Of a stretch of 64,000 nt of DNA, positions 32,919 through 41,711 are shown piece after piece. Position 1 is the stretch's first letter. Every line of letters starts with the position of its first letter. The position numbers and the translations under genes are program-made. The notes beneath the pieces are model-generated. The model did not search any database. It was not told where the DNA came from and worked only from the letters and a program-made list of their open reading frames with translations. Where the stretch lies: the NCBI GenBank assembly GCA_964420975.1, contig CAYQVH010000008.1, positions 62,001 to 126,000 of the forward strand, in the 5' to 3' direction. The DNA is from Accumulibacter sp964420975 (GTDB lineage Bacteria; Pseudomonadota; Gammaproteobacteria; Burkholderiales; Rhodocyclaceae).

Positions 32919-33965
32919 TTAGACGCCCGGAAAGACATCCTTGTTTGCCGCTTTCGCTCGGGCTTCGGAAGCGGCGACGACGTTGCGTTTGACCAGTTCA
33001 AGAAGACTGTGGTCGAGCGTCTGCATGCCGAATTGCTGGCCAGTCTGCATCGTCGAGTACATCTGTGCGATCTTGTTTTCCCGGATCAGGTTGCGGATCG
33101 CCGGCGTGCCGATCAGAATCTCGTGGGCGGCAACCCGGCCTTGGCCGTCCTTGGTCTTCAGGAGGGTCTGCGAAATGACCGCGCGCAGGGATTCGGACAG
33201 CATCGAGCGTACCATTTCCTTTTCCGCCGCCGGAAAGACGTCGATGACGCGGTCGATCGTCTTGGCTGCGCTCGACGTGTGCAAGGTGCCAAAAACCAGG
33301 TGACCGGTCTCGGCCGCGGTCAGTGCCAGGCGGATTGTTTCCAGGTCGCGCATTTCGCCAACGAGGATCACATCCGGGTCCTCGCGGAGTGCCGAGCGTA
33401 AAGCGTTCTGGAACGACAAGGTGTGTGGGCCGACCTCCCGTTGATTGATCAAACACTTCTTCGGCTGATGCACAAACTCGATCGGGTCTTCAACCGTCAG
33501 AATGTGGCCGTAGGCCGTCTCGTTGACGTGATTGATCATCGCTGCCAGGGTCGTCGACTTTCCTGAACCGGTGGGTCCGGTGACGACGACGATGCCACGC
33601 GGGTATTCCGAGATCTGCTTGAAGATCTTTGGACAGTTGAGTTCCTCGAGGGTCAGCACTTTCGACGGGACCGTCCGGAAGACCGCGCCAGCGCCTCGGT
33701 TCTGTACGAAGGCGTTGACGCGGAAGCGCGCCAGATTCGGGATCTCGAACGAGAAGTCACACTCGAACGTGTCCTCGTAGTGCTTGCGCTGGCTGTCGCT
33801 CATGATGTCGTACACCATGCCATGCACATCCTTGTGCTCCATCGCCGGCAGGTTGATGCGGCGCACGTCGCCGTTTACCCGGATCATTGGGGGCAGTCCC
33901 GACGAGAGATGAAGGTCGGATGCCTTGTTCTTGACGCTGAAGGCAAGCAGTTCCGTGATGTCCAT
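32919..33965 (-). CDS. pilT: Type IV pilus retraction ATPase PilT
   Basis: The 348-residue hexameric ATPase begins MDITELLAFSVKNKASDLHLSSG (blocks shown in family order) and has Walker A GPTGSGKST at 130-138, HILTVEDPIEFVHQ and the His box FGTLHTSSAAKTIDR. The C-terminal AIRNLIRENK retraction motif is present. It disassembles pili to power twitching and DNA uptake. ATG 33965 faces the divergent yggS gene with 69 bases between them, a common pilT-yggS-proC arrangement. Confidence 0.97.
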   Translation of the reverse strand: MDITELLAFSVKNKASDLHLSSGLPPMIRVNGDVRRINLPAMEHKDVHGMVYDIMSDSQRKHYEDTFECDFSFEIPNLARFRVNAFVQNRGAGAVFRTVPSKVLTLEELNCPKIFKQISEYPRGIVVVTGPTGSGKSTTLAAMINHVNETAYGHILTVEDPIEFVHQPKKCLINQREVGPHTLSFQNALRSALREDPDVILVGEMRDLETIRLALTAAETGHLVFGTLHTSSAAKTIDRVIDVFPAAEKEMVRSMLSESLRAVISQTLLKTKDGQGRVAAHEILIGTPAIRNLIRENKIAQMYSTMQTGQQFGMQTLDHSLLELVKRNVVAASEARAKAANKDVFPGV

Positions 33966-33999
33966 CCGGTTGAGTCCTCAGGCGGTAGGCAGGGCGCGG

Positions 34000-34008
34000 T
34001 GCTATACT
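34000..34008 (+). promoter_or_regulatory. Extended -10 element upstream of yggS
   Basis: TGCTATACT combines TGn with a 5/6 -10 hexamer. Transcription would start near 34015, 20 bases before the yggS ATG. No good -35 or Shine-Dalgarno sequence is visible. It sits in the 69-base divergent region shared with pilT. Confidence 0.5.
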
Positions 34009-34034
34009 ACGCATAACCCGCGCAACGCCCGATT

Positions 34035-34727
34035 ATGACCACACTTTCTGCCAAGCTGCAAGCCGTGCTCGCGCGAATCGCAGAGAGCGCGCGGCAGTGG
34101 GGACGCGATCCGGCGGAGATTCGCCTGCTCGTGGTCAGCAAGTCATGGCCGGTGGCGAGTGTTCGCGAGGTGGTCGCTGCAGGACAACGGGCCTTCGGCG
34201 AAAGTTATGTGCAGGAAAGTCTGCTCAAGGTTGCCGAACTCGGCGGCGCAGGGATCGAATGGCACTTCATCGGCCCCCTACAGGCCAATAAAACGCGCCG
34301 TGTCGCCGAGACCTTCGCTTGGGTTCACTCCGTCGACCAGTTGCGGATCGCCGAGCGTCTCTCGGCTCAGCGTCCGCTCTCACTGCCATCGCTTGCCGTC
34401 TGTCTGCAAGTCAACGTCAGTGGCGAGGCGAGCAAGGCCGGCGTTGCGCTGGCTGCCGTGCCCGCGTTGGCACGAGCGATCGCCGCTCTCCCTCATCTGC
34501 AGCTGCGTGGACTGATGACCGTTCCCGCCGTCAGCAGCGATTTCAACGAGCAAAGGCGCCCGTTTCGTCGTCTACGCGAACTTGCAGAGCAGCTTCGCGC
34601 TGACGGTTTGCCGCTCGATACGCTGTCCATGGGCATGTCGGAGGATCTTGAGGCAGCCATTGCCGAGGGGGCGACGCTGGTGCGCGTCGGGACGGCAGTT
34701 TTTGGCGAAAGAAGCGGAGCATCATGA
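34035..34727 (+). CDS. yggS: PLP homeostasis protein YggS
   Basis: The 230-residue fold-type III PLP protein has the PLP lysine in LLVVSKSWP, then GENYV-like AFGESYVQE, WHFIGPLQANKTR and CLQVNVSGEASKAGV blocks, and ends with the phosphate-binding SMGMSEDLEAAIAEG. It buffers free PLP and influences amino-acid metabolism. Its stop overlaps the proC start (ATGA), making a yggS-proC-yggT-yggU operon. Confidence 0.95.
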   Translation: MTTLSAKLQAVLARIAESARQWGRDPAEIRLLVVSKSWPVASVREVVAAGQRAFGESYVQESLLKVAELGGAGIEWHFIGPLQANKTRRVAETFAWVHSVDQLRIAERLSAQRPLSLPSLAVCLQVNVSGEASKAGVALAAVPALARAIAALPHLQLRGLMTVPAVSSDFNEQRRPFRRLRELAEQLRADGLPLDTLSMGMSEDLEAAIAEGATLVRVGTAVFGERSGAS

Positions 34728-35539
34728 GAATTACGTTCCTGGGCGGCGGCAACATGGCTAACGCCTTGATCGGAGGGCTGATCAAGACCGGCTTTACGGC
34801 CGCCGACATAGCGGTTATTGAACTTGGCGCGCAGGGTCGCGCCAAGTTGAGGTTGGCGTACGGTGTTCGCTGTTATGAGGAACCGACGGCGGTGGCGCTT
34901 GACTGTGATGCCTTGCTGCTCTCGGTCAAGCCGCAGCAGATGCGAGAGGCCTGTGCGCCTTTGCTCAGTCGTTTGAAGCAACAACTGGTGATCACGATTG
35001 CTGCCGGGTTGCGGCTCGCCGACGTTTCGCGCTGGCTGGGAGGGTACGGAAAGATCGTCCGCGCGATGCCGAATACGCCGGCGCTGATTGGCGCCGGCAT
35101 CACGGGTCTGTGCGCCTTGCCGGCCGTATCAATGGCCGAACGACTCGGGGCCGAGCGTATCCTGCAGGCTGTCGGCAGTACGCTGTGGATCGCTGACGAA
35201 ATGCAGATGGACGCGGTCACGGCGATCTCGGGGAGTGGCCCGGCGTACGTCTTCCTGTTCATTGAAGCCTTACAGCAGGCGGCGCGGGAATTGGGCTTGA
35301 CAGCGGCGCAGGCGCGCCAGTTGTCGATTGAAATGGTTCTTGGCTCGGCGAAGCTGGCTGCGCAATCCGACGAAGACGCGCAGATCCTGCGCGAGCGGGT
35401 CACCTCCAAAGGTGGCACCACCGAGGCTGCGTTGCGAACAATGGCCGAGCGTGGCGTGAAGGAGGGGTTCATCGCCGGGGTCCTCGCTGCCAACGTCAGG
35501 GGTCGAGAGCTCGGCGACCTGCTCGGCAAGGACGACTGA
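34724..35539 (+). CDS. proC: Pyrroline-5-carboxylate reductase
   Basis: The 271-residue enzyme performs the last step of proline synthesis. The N-terminal Rossmann motif is FLGGGNMANALIGGL; RAMPNTPALIGAGITGL and ISGSGPAYVFLFIEAL are family signatures, and the C-terminal VTSKGGTTEAAL block is conserved. The start overlaps yggS and the stop overlaps yggT by one base. Confidence 0.97.
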   Translation: MRITFLGGGNMANALIGGLIKTGFTAADIAVIELGAQGRAKLRLAYGVRCYEEPTAVALDCDALLLSVKPQQMREACAPLLSRLKQQLVITIAAGLRLADVSRWLGGYGKIVRAMPNTPALIGAGITGLCALPAVSMAERLGAERILQAVGSTLWIADEMQMDAVTAISGSGPAYVFLFIEALQQAARELGLTAAQARQLSIEMVLGSAKLAAQSDEDAQILRERVTSKGGTTEAALRTMAERGVKEGFIAGVLAANVRGRELGDLLGKDD

Positions 35540-36075
35540 TGCTCTCGCAGGCGCTGCTGTTTTTGCTCGACGCGATCACCGGTTTTCTGACGGTCGTCCT
35601 CTTGCTACGCTTCTACATGCAGGCGTTCCGCGTCAGCTTTGGCAATCAGGTCGGAACGTTTGTCGTCGAGTGTACGAACTGGTTGGTCAGGCCTTTGCGG
35701 AAGGTTCTCCCCGGCCTGCTCGGGCTCGACTTGGCCAGCCTGCTGCCGGCATACCTTCTGCAGATCCTGTTTCTTTCTGTCGCTGTCTTGCTCAACGGTA
35801 GTGATGCCTGGCTGACGCACAATTTGTGGCTCTTCCTGCTCTGGCGAGGTGCTATGGGCCTCTTGCGACTGAGCGTCTATCTCTTGATTGCTGCCTTGAT
35901 CCTGCAAGCGATTCTCTCCTGGGTTAGCCCTTACTCACCGCTGAGTCAACCGCTGATCCAGTTGACGCGTCCTTTCTTGCGACCTATTCAGCGGTTTCTG
36001 CCGCCGATAGGTTCAGTCGACCTGTCGCCGCTGGTGGTCATTGTCCTGGCGCAGCTCGTTCTGATCTTTCTCTAA
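35539..36075 (+). CDS. yggT: YggT family membrane protein
   Basis: The 178-residue protein has two YggT repeats, each with a pair of helices and the RFYMQAFRVSFGN-like or ILSWVSPYSPLSQPLIQLTRP block followed by LRPIQRFLPPIG. YggT is implicated in osmotic or ion homeostasis and division-site placement in other bacteria. It is translated directly after proC and is followed three bases later by yggU. Confidence 0.92.
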   Translation: MLSQALLFLLDAITGFLTVVLLLRFYMQAFRVSFGNQVGTFVVECTNWLVRPLRKVLPGLLGLDLASLLPAYLLQILFLSVAVLLNGSDAWLTHNLWLFLLWRGAMGLLRLSVYLLIAALILQAILSWVSPYSPLSQPLIQLTRPFLRPIQRFLPPIGSVDLSPLVVIVLAQLVLIFL

Positions 36076-36078
36076 CCG

Positions 36079-36372
36079 GTGCCAGACTGGTTGCGCGTGC
36101 TGGGCAATGCCCTCGTCTTGACCGTTCACGTCCAACCCGGGGCGCGAAGCACGGAAATCGTCGGCGGTGACGGCGGCGCCTTGAAAATCCGGCTCGCCGC
36201 TCGTCCGGTCGATGGACGCGCCAACGACGAGCTGACGGCGTTGCTTGCGCGGCGACTCGGCGTTGCGCGGTCCGCGATCGAGCTGAAGCGCGGACACGGC
36301 GCGCGACAGAAGCAGATCCTCGTACATGGGGTCGAGGCCGACGAAGTGGCCTGCAGACTTCTCCCGTCCTGA
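36079..36372 (+). CDS. yggU: DUF167/YggU family protein
   Basis: The 97-residue protein starts at GTG 36079. It carries the DUF167 core VHVQPGARSTEIVG and LKIRLAARPVDGRANDEL, with a C-terminal LKRGHGARQKQILV. The structure of YggU is known, but its function is not. It ends the operon, one base before the convergent pyrC' stop. Confidence 0.92.
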   Translation: MPDWLRVLGNALVLTVHVQPGARSTEIVGGDGGALKIRLAARPVDGRANDELTALLARRLGVARSAIELKRGHGARQKQILVHGVEADEVACRLLPS

Positions 36373-36373
36373 T

Positions 36374-37639
36374 CTAGGGACTTCCGGCGGCGAACACGAT
36401 GCGTCCACCGACGATCGTCAGCCGCACCTGACCGCTCAACTCGCGGCCCAGATACGGCGTGTTCTTGCCTTCGCTGCGCAGGTTTTCCGGGGTTACCCGC
36501 CAGCGCGCGTGCGGGTCGAACAGGCAGACGTCGGCCGGACTGCCGACGGTCAGCGATCCCGCCTCGATTCCCAGGATGCGTGCCGGGTCCGAGCTAATAC
36601 GGGCGATCGCCGTCGGCAGCGAGAGCCCGCTTTCGGCTGCCCAGAGCAGCGTCAGAGGAAGCAGGAGTTCGAGGCCGGTGGCTCCGGGCAACGCCTCGGC
36701 AAAAGGCAGCTGTTTGCCGTCTTCGGCCATCGGCGTGTGGTCGGAGCAGACCGCCACCAAACCTTCTTCGGCAGCGGCGCGCAGGGCGGCGCGATCGCTG
36801 ACGGCGCGTAGCGGCGGATCAAAGCGCGAGTGGCTGTCAAAGTAGCCGATCGCGGTCTCCGTCAGGTGGAGGTGGTAGATTGAGACGTCGCAGCTGGCCT
36901 CGATGCCCGACTGCCTTGCGGCGCGAATCAGACGGACGCCGGCGGCTGATGAAAGCCGCGATAGGTGCAGGCGGGCTCCGGTCATCGCGGCGAGATCGAG
37001 GGCAGTGGCGATGGCAATGGTTTCGGCGGCGACGGGAATGCCCGTCAGACCGAGTCGTGACGCCATTTCGCCGTCGTGGGCGACGCCCTCGCGTGCCAAG
37101 TGCGGGTCCTGTGGGCGCAAGCGGACCGCGAGGCCGAAGGTGGCTGCGTACTGCATGGCCCTGAGCAGTAGCTGGGTGTCGACGAGCGGATGCTTCGCTT
37201 GCGAGAAGGCGATGCACCCAGCGCGGGCAAGGCCGCGCATTTCGGAAAGCCTTTCGCCGGCCAGCTTCTGCGTCAAGGCGCCGATCGGATAGACTCGCGC
37301 CAAGCCGAGTTCCCGACTACGCCGGACGAGTCGTTCAACGAGTCCCGCTTCGTCAAGCGGTGGTCGGGTGTCGGGCGGGCAGGCGAGCGACGTTACGCCA
37401 CCAGCGACCGCTGCGCGCAGCTCGGAGTCGATGCCGCGGAGCCGGCACGACAGATCGACCAGGCCTGGGCATGCAATCAGTCCACTGGCATCGATCACGT
37501 GATCGGCGGTAAAGCCGGGGGGGGGTGCGCCGATCGCGGCAACTTTTTCGTTGGCAATGAAGAGGTCGAGAAAGTCGTCGACGCCGCTGCCGGGGTCGAT
37601 TAGACGCGCGTTTTGAATCTGGAGCCGGGGAGGAGTCAT
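36374..37639 (-). CDS. pyrC': Inactive dihydroorotase-like subunit PyrC' (PyrX)
   Basis: The 421-residue amidohydrolase has the dihydroorotase fold and a C-terminal GSPADVCLFDP block. The metal-binding DxHxH is replaced: residues 62-66 read DLSCR, so both His are lost (S64, R66). The later CSDHTPM loop is partly retained. In pseudomonads this type of dead subunit forms a complex with PyrB and is needed for aspartate transcarbamoylase assembly. Here it begins three bases after pyrB, fitting that role. A separate active PyrC must be encoded elsewhere. Confidence 0.88.
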   Translation of the reverse strand: MTPPRLQIQNARLIDPGSGVDDFLDLFIANEKVAAIGAPPPGFTADHVIDASGLIACPGLVDLSCRLRGIDSELRAAVAGGVTSLACPPDTRPPLDEAGLVERLVRRSRELGLARVYPIGALTQKLAGERLSEMRGLARAGCIAFSQAKHPLVDTQLLLRAMQYAATFGLAVRLRPQDPHLAREGVAHDGEMASRLGLTGIPVAAETIAIATALDLAAMTGARLHLSRLSSAAGVRLIRAARQSGIEASCDVSIYHLHLTETAIGYFDSHSRFDPPLRAVSDRAALRAAAEEGLVAVCSDHTPMAEDGKQLPFAEALPGATGLELLLPLTLLWAAESGLSLPTAIARISSDPARILGIEAGSLTVGSPADVCLFDPHARWRVTPENLRSEGKNTPYLGRELSGQVRLTIVGGRIVFAAGSP

Positions 37640-37642
37640 GAG

Positions 37643-38602
37643 TCAGTTTCCCGCCAGAATTCCCATCACCGCCATACGGACGGCGATGCCGAACGTGACT
37701 TGCGGCAAGATGACTGCCTGCGGGCCATCGGCAACTTCGGAATCGATCTCGACGCCGCGGTTGAGAGGTCCCGGATGCATGACGATGGCGTCGGGGTTGG
37801 CGAGTGCGAGGGCCTCCGGGGTGAGTCCGAAACAGGCGAAATATTCGCGCGCGGAAGGTAACAAGGCGCCGTTCATGCGTTCGTTTTGCAGGCGCAGCAT
37901 GATGATGACGTCGCAACCCCGTAACCCCGCGCCAAGATCGTTGAAAACACGCACACCCAAAGCGTCGATTCCCGTCGGCAACAGCGTTTGCGGGCCAATG
38001 ACGCGTACTTCGCGAACGCCCAGCGTGATCAGTGCGTGCAGGTCAGAGCGCGCGACGCGCGAATGTAGAATGTCGCCGACAACGGCGACGACCAGATGGC
38101 TGAAGTCTTTCTTGTAGTGCCGGATGGTGTACATGTCGAGCAAACCCTGCGTCGGGTGCGCATGTCGCCCGTCACCGGCGTTGACGACATGGATATCCTT
38201 CTTGTCAAGCCGTCGCAGATGCTCGGCAATCAGATGCGGCGCACCGCTGGCGGCATGACGGACGACAAACATGTCGGCGTGCATGGCAACGAGGTTATCA
38301 ACCGTGTCGAGCAGTGTTTCCCCTTTGGCGGTTGATGAGCGCGTCACATCAAGGTTGATCACGTCGGCGGAAAGACGCTTGGCGGCGATCTCGAACGTCG
38401 TGCGTGTGCGTGTCGAATTTTCGAAGAAGACGTTGAAGACGCTCTTGCCGCGCAGCAGGGGGACCTTCTTGACTTCACGTGCCGATACCTTGAGGAAGCT
38501 TGAGGCGGTATCGAGGATGTGGGTGATCACCTCCCGAGGGAGTCCTTCGATCGACAGCAGGTGCGTCAGCTCGCCATGCGCATTCAACTGCGGATTACGC
38601 AT
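37643..38602 (-). CDS. pyrB: Aspartate carbamoyltransferase catalytic subunit
   Basis: The start is ATG 38602, where ATGCGTAA overlaps the pyrR stop; 319 residues. It has the carbamoyl-phosphate motif FFENSTRTRTTFE, HAASGAPHLIAEH, GDGRHAHPTQGLLD and the C-terminal MHPGPLNRGVEI. It makes carbamoyl aspartate in pyrimidine synthesis and probably assembles with the inactive PyrC'. The order ruvX-pyrR-pyrB-pyrC' is the pseudomonad pyrimidine operon. Confidence 0.96.
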   Translation of the reverse strand: MRNPQLNAHGELTHLLSIEGLPREVITHILDTASSFLKVSAREVKKVPLLRGKSVFNVFFENSTRTRTTFEIAAKRLSADVINLDVTRSSTAKGETLLDTVDNLVAMHADMFVVRHAASGAPHLIAEHLRRLDKKDIHVVNAGDGRHAHPTQGLLDMYTIRHYKKDFSHLVVAVVGDILHSRVARSDLHALITLGVREVRVIGPQTLLPTGIDALGVRVFNDLGAGLRGCDVIIMLRLQNERMNGALLPSAREYFACFGLTPEALALANPDAIVMHPGPLNRGVEIDSEVADGPQAVILPQVTFGIAVRMAVMGILAGN

Positions 38603-39101
38603 GGTCGACCACGCTCCAGCGTAGGCGACCATCGTCCCCGGTCGAAAGAATCAGTTCCTGCCTTGTTTGCAGGTGAACTCGCCAGGGGCAGAAGTCGGCA
38701 CAGATCGGAAGCTGTCGCTGCCCCCTGTCGGCGAGGACAGCGAGCTGGACGATCGCCGGGCGCCCGTAGTCAAAAATTTCGTTGATCGCGGCGCGTGTTG
38801 TCCTTCCGGTGAATAACACGTCGTCGACCAGAACAAGCGGCCGCCCTTCGATGTCGAACGGCATCGAGCTCGGTCTGACGCGTGGATGAAGCCCACGTTC
38901 GCCATAGTCGTCACGATAGAAGGAGACGTCGAGCAGGCCGACTTCACCCGGCAAGGCCAAGTGCTGGTGCAAGCGCCGCGCAACCCAGGCGCCACCGCTG
39001 TGAATGCCGATCAGCGCCGTTTCCGGGCGCAGGTGGGGGCGGATCAACTCGGCAAGTGCTACACATTGCGCTTCGGCGTCAGGCAGAGCGGTCGTGGTCA
39101 T
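38595..39101 (-). CDS. pyrR: PyrR-like bifunctional regulator/uracil phosphoribosyltransferase
   Basis: The 168-residue protein begins MTTTALPDAEAQC and has the PRPP-binding loop LVLVDDVLFTGRTTRAA and LLDVSFYRDDYGERG. In Bacillus PyrR binds pyr mRNA; in proteobacteria it acts mainly as regulator or transferase in the pyrBC' operon. Its 3' end overlaps pyrB by eight bases. No Shine-Dalgarno sequence precedes the ATG at 39101, so coupling to ruvX 14 bases upstream is likely. Confidence 0.93.
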   Translation of the reverse strand: MTTTALPDAEAQCVALAELIRPHLRPETALIGIHSGGAWVARRLHQHLALPGEVGLLDVSFYRDDYGERGLHPRVRPSSMPFDIEGRPLVLVDDVLFTGRTTRAAINEIFDYGRPAIVQLAVLADRGQRQLPICADFCPWRVHLQTRQELILSTGDDGRLRWSVVDHA

Positions 39102-39115
39102 CGGATAAGGGGAGG

Positions 39116-39610
39116 TCAGTCTGGCGGGGGGGCGAGTGGCGTGCACGGGCAACAGTCGTTGTCCGACCGTTCGTCGAAGTAGCCCTGAAGGATGATCTGA
39201 GCCGCCATGGCGTCGAGATTCTGCTTCACCGTGCGACCGCGGCATCCTTGCTCGCGCAGGCGGTTCTCGGCGGCAAACGACGTCAGACGTTCCTCGGCCA
39301 GGTCGACCGGGAGGCCAAAACGGCGCCGTAGCCGGTCGGCAAAACGTTCGCAGCGCCTGGTCATGCGATGTGCCGTACCATCGAGCGCGGTTGGACGTCC
39401 AACGACGAGGAGCTGCGGCTGCCACTCCCGAATCAGGGTCGCGATCAATGCCAGAGACTCGTCGTTGCTCTGCGTGTGAAGGGTCGTAAGCGGATGCGCC
39501 TGCTGCAGCAGCCGTTCGCCAACGGCGACGCCGATACGACGTTCGCCAAAATCGAAGGCGAGTATCGTCCCTCCGGGCGCCTCGCCATTTTCAGGCGTGG
39601 CCAGCTTCAT
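39116..39610 (-). CDS. ruvX: Holliday junction resolvase-like nuclease RuvX (YqgF)
   Basis: The 164-residue RNase H-fold protein starts MKLATPENGEAPGGTILAFDFGERRIGVAVGE (first Asp in FDFG), with LLVVGRPTALDG, LAEERLTS and LDAMAAQIILQGYFD carrying the other acidic residues. YqgF processes the 16S rRNA precursor 5' end and has been proposed as a resolvase. The C-terminal CCPCTPLAPPPD tail is extra. It overlaps yqgE by 20 bases. Confidence 0.94.
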   Translation of the reverse strand: MKLATPENGEAPGGTILAFDFGERRIGVAVGERLLQQAHPLTTLHTQSNDESLALIATLIREWQPQLLVVGRPTALDGTAHRMTRRCERFADRLRRRFGLPVDLAEERLTSFAAENRLREQGCRGRTVKQNLDAMAAQIILQGYFDERSDNDCCPCTPLAPPPD

Positions 39611-40151
39611 CGGCGAGATACGTTAGATCGACGCCAAGCAGGTCGAGCGCCGAGGTGAGTCGCTCCTCATACGGCAGCTCGAAAAGAATGCGCAACTCGG
39701 CGGCAACGGTGAGCCAGGCATTCTGAGTCAGCTCGTGTTCGAGCTGACCAGCCGACCAGCCCGCGTAACCGAGCGTCACCATCAGATCGTGCGGCTGTCC
39801 GCTGCGCGCGACCGATTGCAGGACGTCGCGTGAGCTGGTCAGGCCGACGTGTTCGTTGACGAGTAGGGTCGACTGCCACTTACCCACCGGGCGATGCAGG
39901 ACGAATCCTCGATCGGTCTGCACGGGCCCGCCGAAGAGCACCGGCAAAGCGGCAAATTCTTCCGCTTCCAGCGGCACGTCGATCTTTGCGAAAAGAGTCC
40001 CCAAGCTCATGTCGATCGGCCGGTTGACGATGATTCCGAGGGCGCCACGCTCGTTGTGCTCGGCGACGTACACGAGCGTCCCGGAGAAGAACGAATCGAC
40101 CAAGGCGGGCATGGCAATGAGAAAATGGTCGGTAAGGTTGATGCGTGACAT
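39591..40151 (-). CDS. yqgE: YqgE/AlgH family protein
   Basis: The 186-residue protein has the AlgH signature: LTDHFLIAMPALVDSFFSGTLVYV, NERGALGIIVNRP and VTLGYAGWSAGQLEHELTQNAWL. AlgH in Pseudomonas affects alginate expression; its biochemical role is not settled. It heads the yqgE-ruvX-pyrR-pyrB-pyrC' operon. The ATG at 40151 lies six bases after a predicted -10 element, so the message may be leaderless. Confidence 0.94.
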   Translation of the reverse strand: MSRINLTDHFLIAMPALVDSFFSGTLVYVAEHNERGALGIIVNRPIDMSLGTLFAKIDVPLEAEEFAALPVLFGGPVQTDRGFVLHRPVGKWQSTLLVNEHVGLTSSRDVLQSVARSGQPHDLMVTLGYAGWSAGQLEHELTQNAWLTVAAELRILFELPYEERLTSALDLLGVDLTYLADEAGHA

Positions 40152-40157
40152 GAGCCT

Positions 40158-40186
40158 ATTCTAAACGGCGACGGCCCTCGATACAA
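40158..40186 (-). promoter_or_regulatory. Predicted promoter of the yqgE-pyr operon
   Basis: On the reverse strand TTGTAT (40186-40181) and TAGAAT (40163-40158) are separated by 17 bases. The predicted transcription start falls at about 40151, the first base of the yqgE ATG. The -35 is weak (3/6) and the -10 good (5/6). Confidence 0.5.
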
Positions 40187-40199
40187 AGGCTCCTACAGG

Positions 40200-41711
40200 A
40201 TGGACTCGGTTCTCGTCTGGTTTCGTCGCGACCTGCGTGATTACGATCACGCTGCCTTGTGCGCTGCTTTGCGTGGCGCCAGACGCGTCTACTGCGCTTT
40301 CGTCTTCGACCGCGAGATCCTCGACCTGTTGGCAGACGCGGCTGACCGGCGGGTGGACTTTATTCGCCAATCGCTACTCCAGCTTGATCGCTCGCTGCGG
40401 TCGCGTGGCGGCGCGCTGATCGTTCGTCATGGACGGGCGACGACTGAGTTGCCAGCGCTCGCCGGCGAGTTGGCGGTCGATGCCGTTTTTGTCAATCGTG
40501 ACTACGAGCCACAAGCCAAGCACCGAGATGCCGTGGTTGCGGCGACGCTGCAACCACGGGGAATCGGCTTCGAGTCGTTCAAGGATCAGGTCATCTTCGA
40601 CGCAAACGACATTGTGACGCGGGATGGCCGTCCGTATACGGTCTTTACCCCGTATCGGCGTGCCTGGTTGCAGCGTCTGACTCGATCCGACTGGCGGGAG
40701 CACCCGCCAGGAGCAGGCGTCCTGGTGGCAGCGGCGAGCGCTCGCGGAGTGCCGGAGCTGAAAGAAATCGGCTTTGTCGACAGCGGCTTGTCCGATCTTG
40801 GCATGCCCCCGGGAATGGACGGCGGACGACGACTGCTGAACGACTTCCTTGGCCGCATTTCGCACTACCACCGTTTGCGCGACTTTCCAGGGGTGAAGGG
40901 CGTTTCCTATCTCTCGGTTCATCTGCGCTTTGGCACGGTATCGATTCGCGAACTCGTGCGCCACGCGATCGCTGCCGGCGCATTGCTCGCCGATGGCGAA
41001 GGGGCGGCGGCGTGGCTGACAGAACTGGTTTGGCGAGATTTCTTTTTCATCATCCTGGATCGCTTCCCGCACGTCGTTTCGCGAGCCTTCAAGCCCGCCT
41101 ACGAGGTGATCCGCTGGTCGGAGGGGCCAGCAGCCGAGGCAGCGTTGGCCGCCTGGTGCGCCGGGCGGACCGGATATCCGTTAGTCGATGCCGCGATGCG
41201 GCAGCTCAACACCACCGGTTACATGCATAATCGGCTGCGGATGCTGACGGCGTCCTTTCTGTGCAAGGATCTCGGGATCGATTGGCGACGCGGGGAACGG
41301 TATTTTGCCCGCCAACTGAACGACTTCGACCTTGCCGCCAACAACGGTGGCTGGCAGTGGGCTGCCGGAACCGGCTGCGACGCGCAGCCCTATTTCCGCA
41401 TTTTCAACCCGGTGACGCAGTCGAAGCGTTTCGACCCGAACGGCCGCTTCATTCGTCGCTATCTGCCGGAACTGTCACTCCTGACCGACGACCTGATTCA
41501 CGCTCCTTGGCGGATGAGTGTCGCGCAGCAGGCGGCGTATTGCGTTCACATCGGAAGTACCTATCCGGCGCCGCTCGTCGAGCACCGTGAGGCGCGTTTG
41601 CGCGCCCTCGAACGCTACGCCGTCGTCAACTCGGCCGCTGCTCGCGAACGTGCTCGGCAACCAGTCGCAGTAGCTCGTCTTCCTGGTACGGTTTGCCCAG
41701 ATAGTGATTGA
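40200..41711 (+). CDS. phrB: Class I CPD photolyase
   Basis: The 503-residue protein begins MDSVLVWFRRDLRDYDHAAL with the antenna-cofactor Rossmann domain (about 1-130). The FAD domain contains ELVWRDFFFII, GRTGYPLVDAAMRQLNTTGYMHNR, DFDLAANNGGWQWAAGTGCD and YFRIFNPVTQSKRFDP. It repairs UV-induced pyrimidine dimers with light. The last 28 codons or so lie on the opposite strand of the pilL 3' end, an 86-base convergent overlap, and are not recognisable family sequence. They may be an extension past an original stop. Confidence 0.95.
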   Translation: MDSVLVWFRRDLRDYDHAALCAALRGARRVYCAFVFDREILDLLADAADRRVDFIRQSLLQLDRSLRSRGGALIVRHGRATTELPALAGELAVDAVFVNRDYEPQAKHRDAVVAATLQPRGIGFESFKDQVIFDANDIVTRDGRPYTVFTPYRRAWLQRLTRSDWREHPPGAGVLVAAASARGVPELKEIGFVDSGLSDLGMPPGMDGGRRLLNDFLGRISHYHRLRDFPGVKGVSYLSVHLRFGTVSIRELVRHAIAAGALLADGEGAAAWLTELVWRDFFFIILDRFPHVVSRAFKPAYEVIRWSEGPAAEAALAAWCAGRTGYPLVDAAMRQLNTTGYMHNRLRMLTASFLCKDLGIDWRRGERYFARQLNDFDLAANNGGWQWAAGTGCDAQPYFRIFNPVTQSKRFDPNGRFIRRYLPELSLLTDDLIHAPWRMSVAQQAAYCVHIGSTYPAPLVEHREARLRALERYAVVNSAAARERARQPVAVARLPGTVCPDSD

